This document shows, piece after piece, positions 6,165-6,664 of a stretch of DNA of 6,664 bases. Position 1 is the first letter of the stretch. Each line of letters starts with the position of its first letter. Position numbers and translations under genes: made by a program. Origin of the DNA: Lachnospiraceae bacterium UBA7729. GTDB lineage: Bacteria > Bacillota > Clostridia > Lachnospirales > Lachnospiraceae. A model generated the notes under the pieces. The model was not told the DNA's origin. It saw nothing but the letters and a program-made list of their open reading frames with translations, and did no database searches. The stretch spans positions 499 to 7,162 of the forward strand of contig DLFD01000077.1 of NCBI GenBank assembly GCA_002482005.1, read 5' to 3'.

Positions 6165-6176
6165 GGAGCGGTAACA

Positions 6177-6239
6177 GCCTGCACTGGCATAAGCTGAGAG
6201 CGAGCATAGCCTGCCAGAGGCGTCGAAACCACGGCAGGC
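6177..6239 (+). ncRNA. candidate three-way-junction RNA element upstream of hypC
   Basis: GCCTGC (6177-6182) can pair with GCAGGC (6234-6239) as a closing stem. Inside it CTGGCA (6184-6189) pairs with TGCCAG (6212-6217), and a weak third arm may form in 6219-6233. An alternative fold pairs GCCTGCC (6209-6215) with GGCAGGC (6233-6239) and would disrupt the second stem. The heptamer AGCCTGC occurs twice (6176 and 6208), which makes the competition possible. I compared it from memory with common riboswitch classes and found no match. Its position suggests cis-regulation of hypC. Confidence 0.35.
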
Positions 6240-6245
6240 ACTAGA

Positions 6246-6261
6246 GAGCCCGGGAAGGCTC
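6246..6261 (+). promoter_or_regulatory. short hairpin just before the hypC translation start
   Basis: GAGCC (6246-6250) and GGCTC (6257-6261) form a 5-bp stem with loop CGGGAA. It ends 16 nt before the hypC ATG, immediately upstream of its weak ribosome site (GGGAAG, 6266-6271). It could influence ribosome access or be the last stem of the leader structure. Confidence 0.35.
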
Positions 6262-6277
6262 AGATGGGAAGAAATAT

Positions 6278-6499
6278 ATGTGTGTAGCAGCATCAGGAAC
6301 CGTGCTTTCCGTAAGCGGAAGGGACGCAGTGGTTGACTTTCACGGCAATGAAGTCACCGCGAAGTGCGGTCTCGTCAAGGTAAAGCCCGGCGACCAGGTC
6401 CTGGTCCACGCGGGATGCATCCTTCAGGTGCTCTCGCAGACAGAGATGGTTGAGATGACCGATCTTTCCGACATCTTTGCAGAAGTCGGAGCATACTGA
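6278..6499 (+). CDS. hypC: HypC/HupF-family hydrogenase assembly chaperone
   Basis: This 73-residue protein belongs to the HypC family. These proteins act with HypD to build the Fe(CN)2CO group and bring it to the hydrogenase large subunit, here most simply EchE. The essential Cys2 directly follows the start Met (MCVAASG). The family's second signature is PGDQVLVHAGCILQVL, and the length is typical. The Pro often found at position 6 (MCxxxP) is Ser here. The start is fixed by the need for Cys at position 2. The ribosome site (GGGAAG, 6266-6271) is weaker than those of the ech genes. It lies 219 nt after echF, behind a structured spacer, and is the last gene before a terminator. No other hyp gene is in the window. 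Confidence 0.92.
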   Translation: MCVAASGTVLSVSGRDAVVDFHGNEVTAKCGLVKVKPGDQVLVHAGCILQVLSQTEMVEMTDLSDIFAEVGAY

Positions 6500-6508
6500 A
6501 GAATTTCT

Positions 6509-6540
6509 GAAAGCCCGCGGGTAGCGCGGGCTTTCCTTCT
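6509..6540 (+). terminator. intrinsic terminator after hypC
   Basis: GAAAGCCCGCG (6509-6519) and CGCGGGCTTTC (6525-6535) form a perfect 11-bp stem with a 5-nt loop, GGTAG. The stem's 3' arm ends in CTTTC and a pyrimidine-rich run follows. It begins 10 nt after the hypC stop and marks the end of the ech-hypC transcription unit. Confidence 0.85.
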
Positions 6541-6600
6541 CTCTCGAGAAGTTTGTGGAAAAACCGGTGTTCTGGCATCCGGAGAAGGGGAAGAAGAATT
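6532..6600 (+). repeat. hairpin repeat copy A downstream of the hypC terminator
   Basis: The left arm TTTCCTTCTC (6532-6541) pairs with GAGAAGGGGA (6582-6591) over 10 positions, two of them G-U. The 3' part (6573-6600) matches copy B in 26 of 28 bases at 64-nt spacing. The left arm overlaps the 3' arm of the hypC terminator, so the two structures compete. There is no gene here. Confidence 0.6.
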
Positions 6601-6608
6601 CCTGCGTA

Positions 6609-6664
6609 TTCCTTCGCTAGGTGAAAGAGCGTGGGTTGGCATCCGGCGAAGGGAAAGAAGAATT
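6609..6664 (+). repeat. hairpin repeat copy B, reaching the window edge
   Basis: The left arm TTCCTTCGC (6609-6617) pairs with GCGAAGGGA (6646-6654) over nine positions, one of them G-U. Compared with copy A, the T-A pair in the stem (6540 with 6583) is replaced by G-C (6616 with 6647), a compensatory change. The conserved 28-nt 3' part occupies 6637-6664. More copies may lie beyond the window. Confidence 0.6.

Noticed and set aside
6171..6261. Known riboswitch classes (cobalamin, THF, c-di-GMP, ZTP, fluoride, NiCo)
   Set aside because: None of the conserved cores that I can recall for these classes is visible. A covariance-model search would be decisive.

Overview
The window is one transcription unit, all on the + strand, encoding a six-subunit membrane-bound energy-converting [NiFe] hydrogenase of group 4 (Ech type, related to CooH-type enzymes). 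The accessory-protein gene hypC follows. The gene order echA-echB-echC-echD-echE-echF matches classical ech operons. Strong AGGAGG-type ribosome sites, very tight packing and GC-rich third codon positions with moderate overall GC suggest an anaerobic, H2-evolving fermentative bacterium, probably of the Bacillota. This placement is an inference from gene style, not a firm taxonomic call.

Layout: 1-145 is a leader with two overlapping sigma70-like promoter candidates, a 10-bp palindrome and a small perfect hairpin. Next come echA (146-2059, antiporter-like membrane subunit), echB (2056-2916, NuoH-like membrane anchor), echC (2931-3494, small subunit with the proximal cluster), echD (3494-4042, NuoC-like), echE (4042-5136, NiFe large subunit) and echF (5147-6058, two-cluster ferredoxin-like subunit). 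Three of the five junctions overlap (ATGA or TGATG) and the other two have gaps of 10 and 14 nt, so translation is likely coupled. A 219-nt spacer rich in repeats and alternative hairpins precedes hypC (6278-6499). A strong intrinsic terminator follows at 6509-6540. Two tandem hairpin repeats with a compensatory base-pair difference run to the window's end.

Together, EchF and EchC would pass electrons, probably from reduced ferredoxin, to the NiFe site in EchE, where protons are reduced to H2. EchA and EchB would couple this to ion translocation. HypC would help deliver the Fe(CN)2CO unit to EchE.

The metabolism itself is known. The unusual points are: (1) C-terminal extensions on EchC, EchD and above all EchF, which carries an Ala/Gly/Pro linker and three copies of a roughly 35-41-residue module I do not recognise; (2) a structured, possibly switching RNA region before hypC; (3) a covarying tandem hairpin repeat after the terminator; (4) an EchE that ends right after its last metal-binding motif, so no C-terminal peptide needs to be removed.
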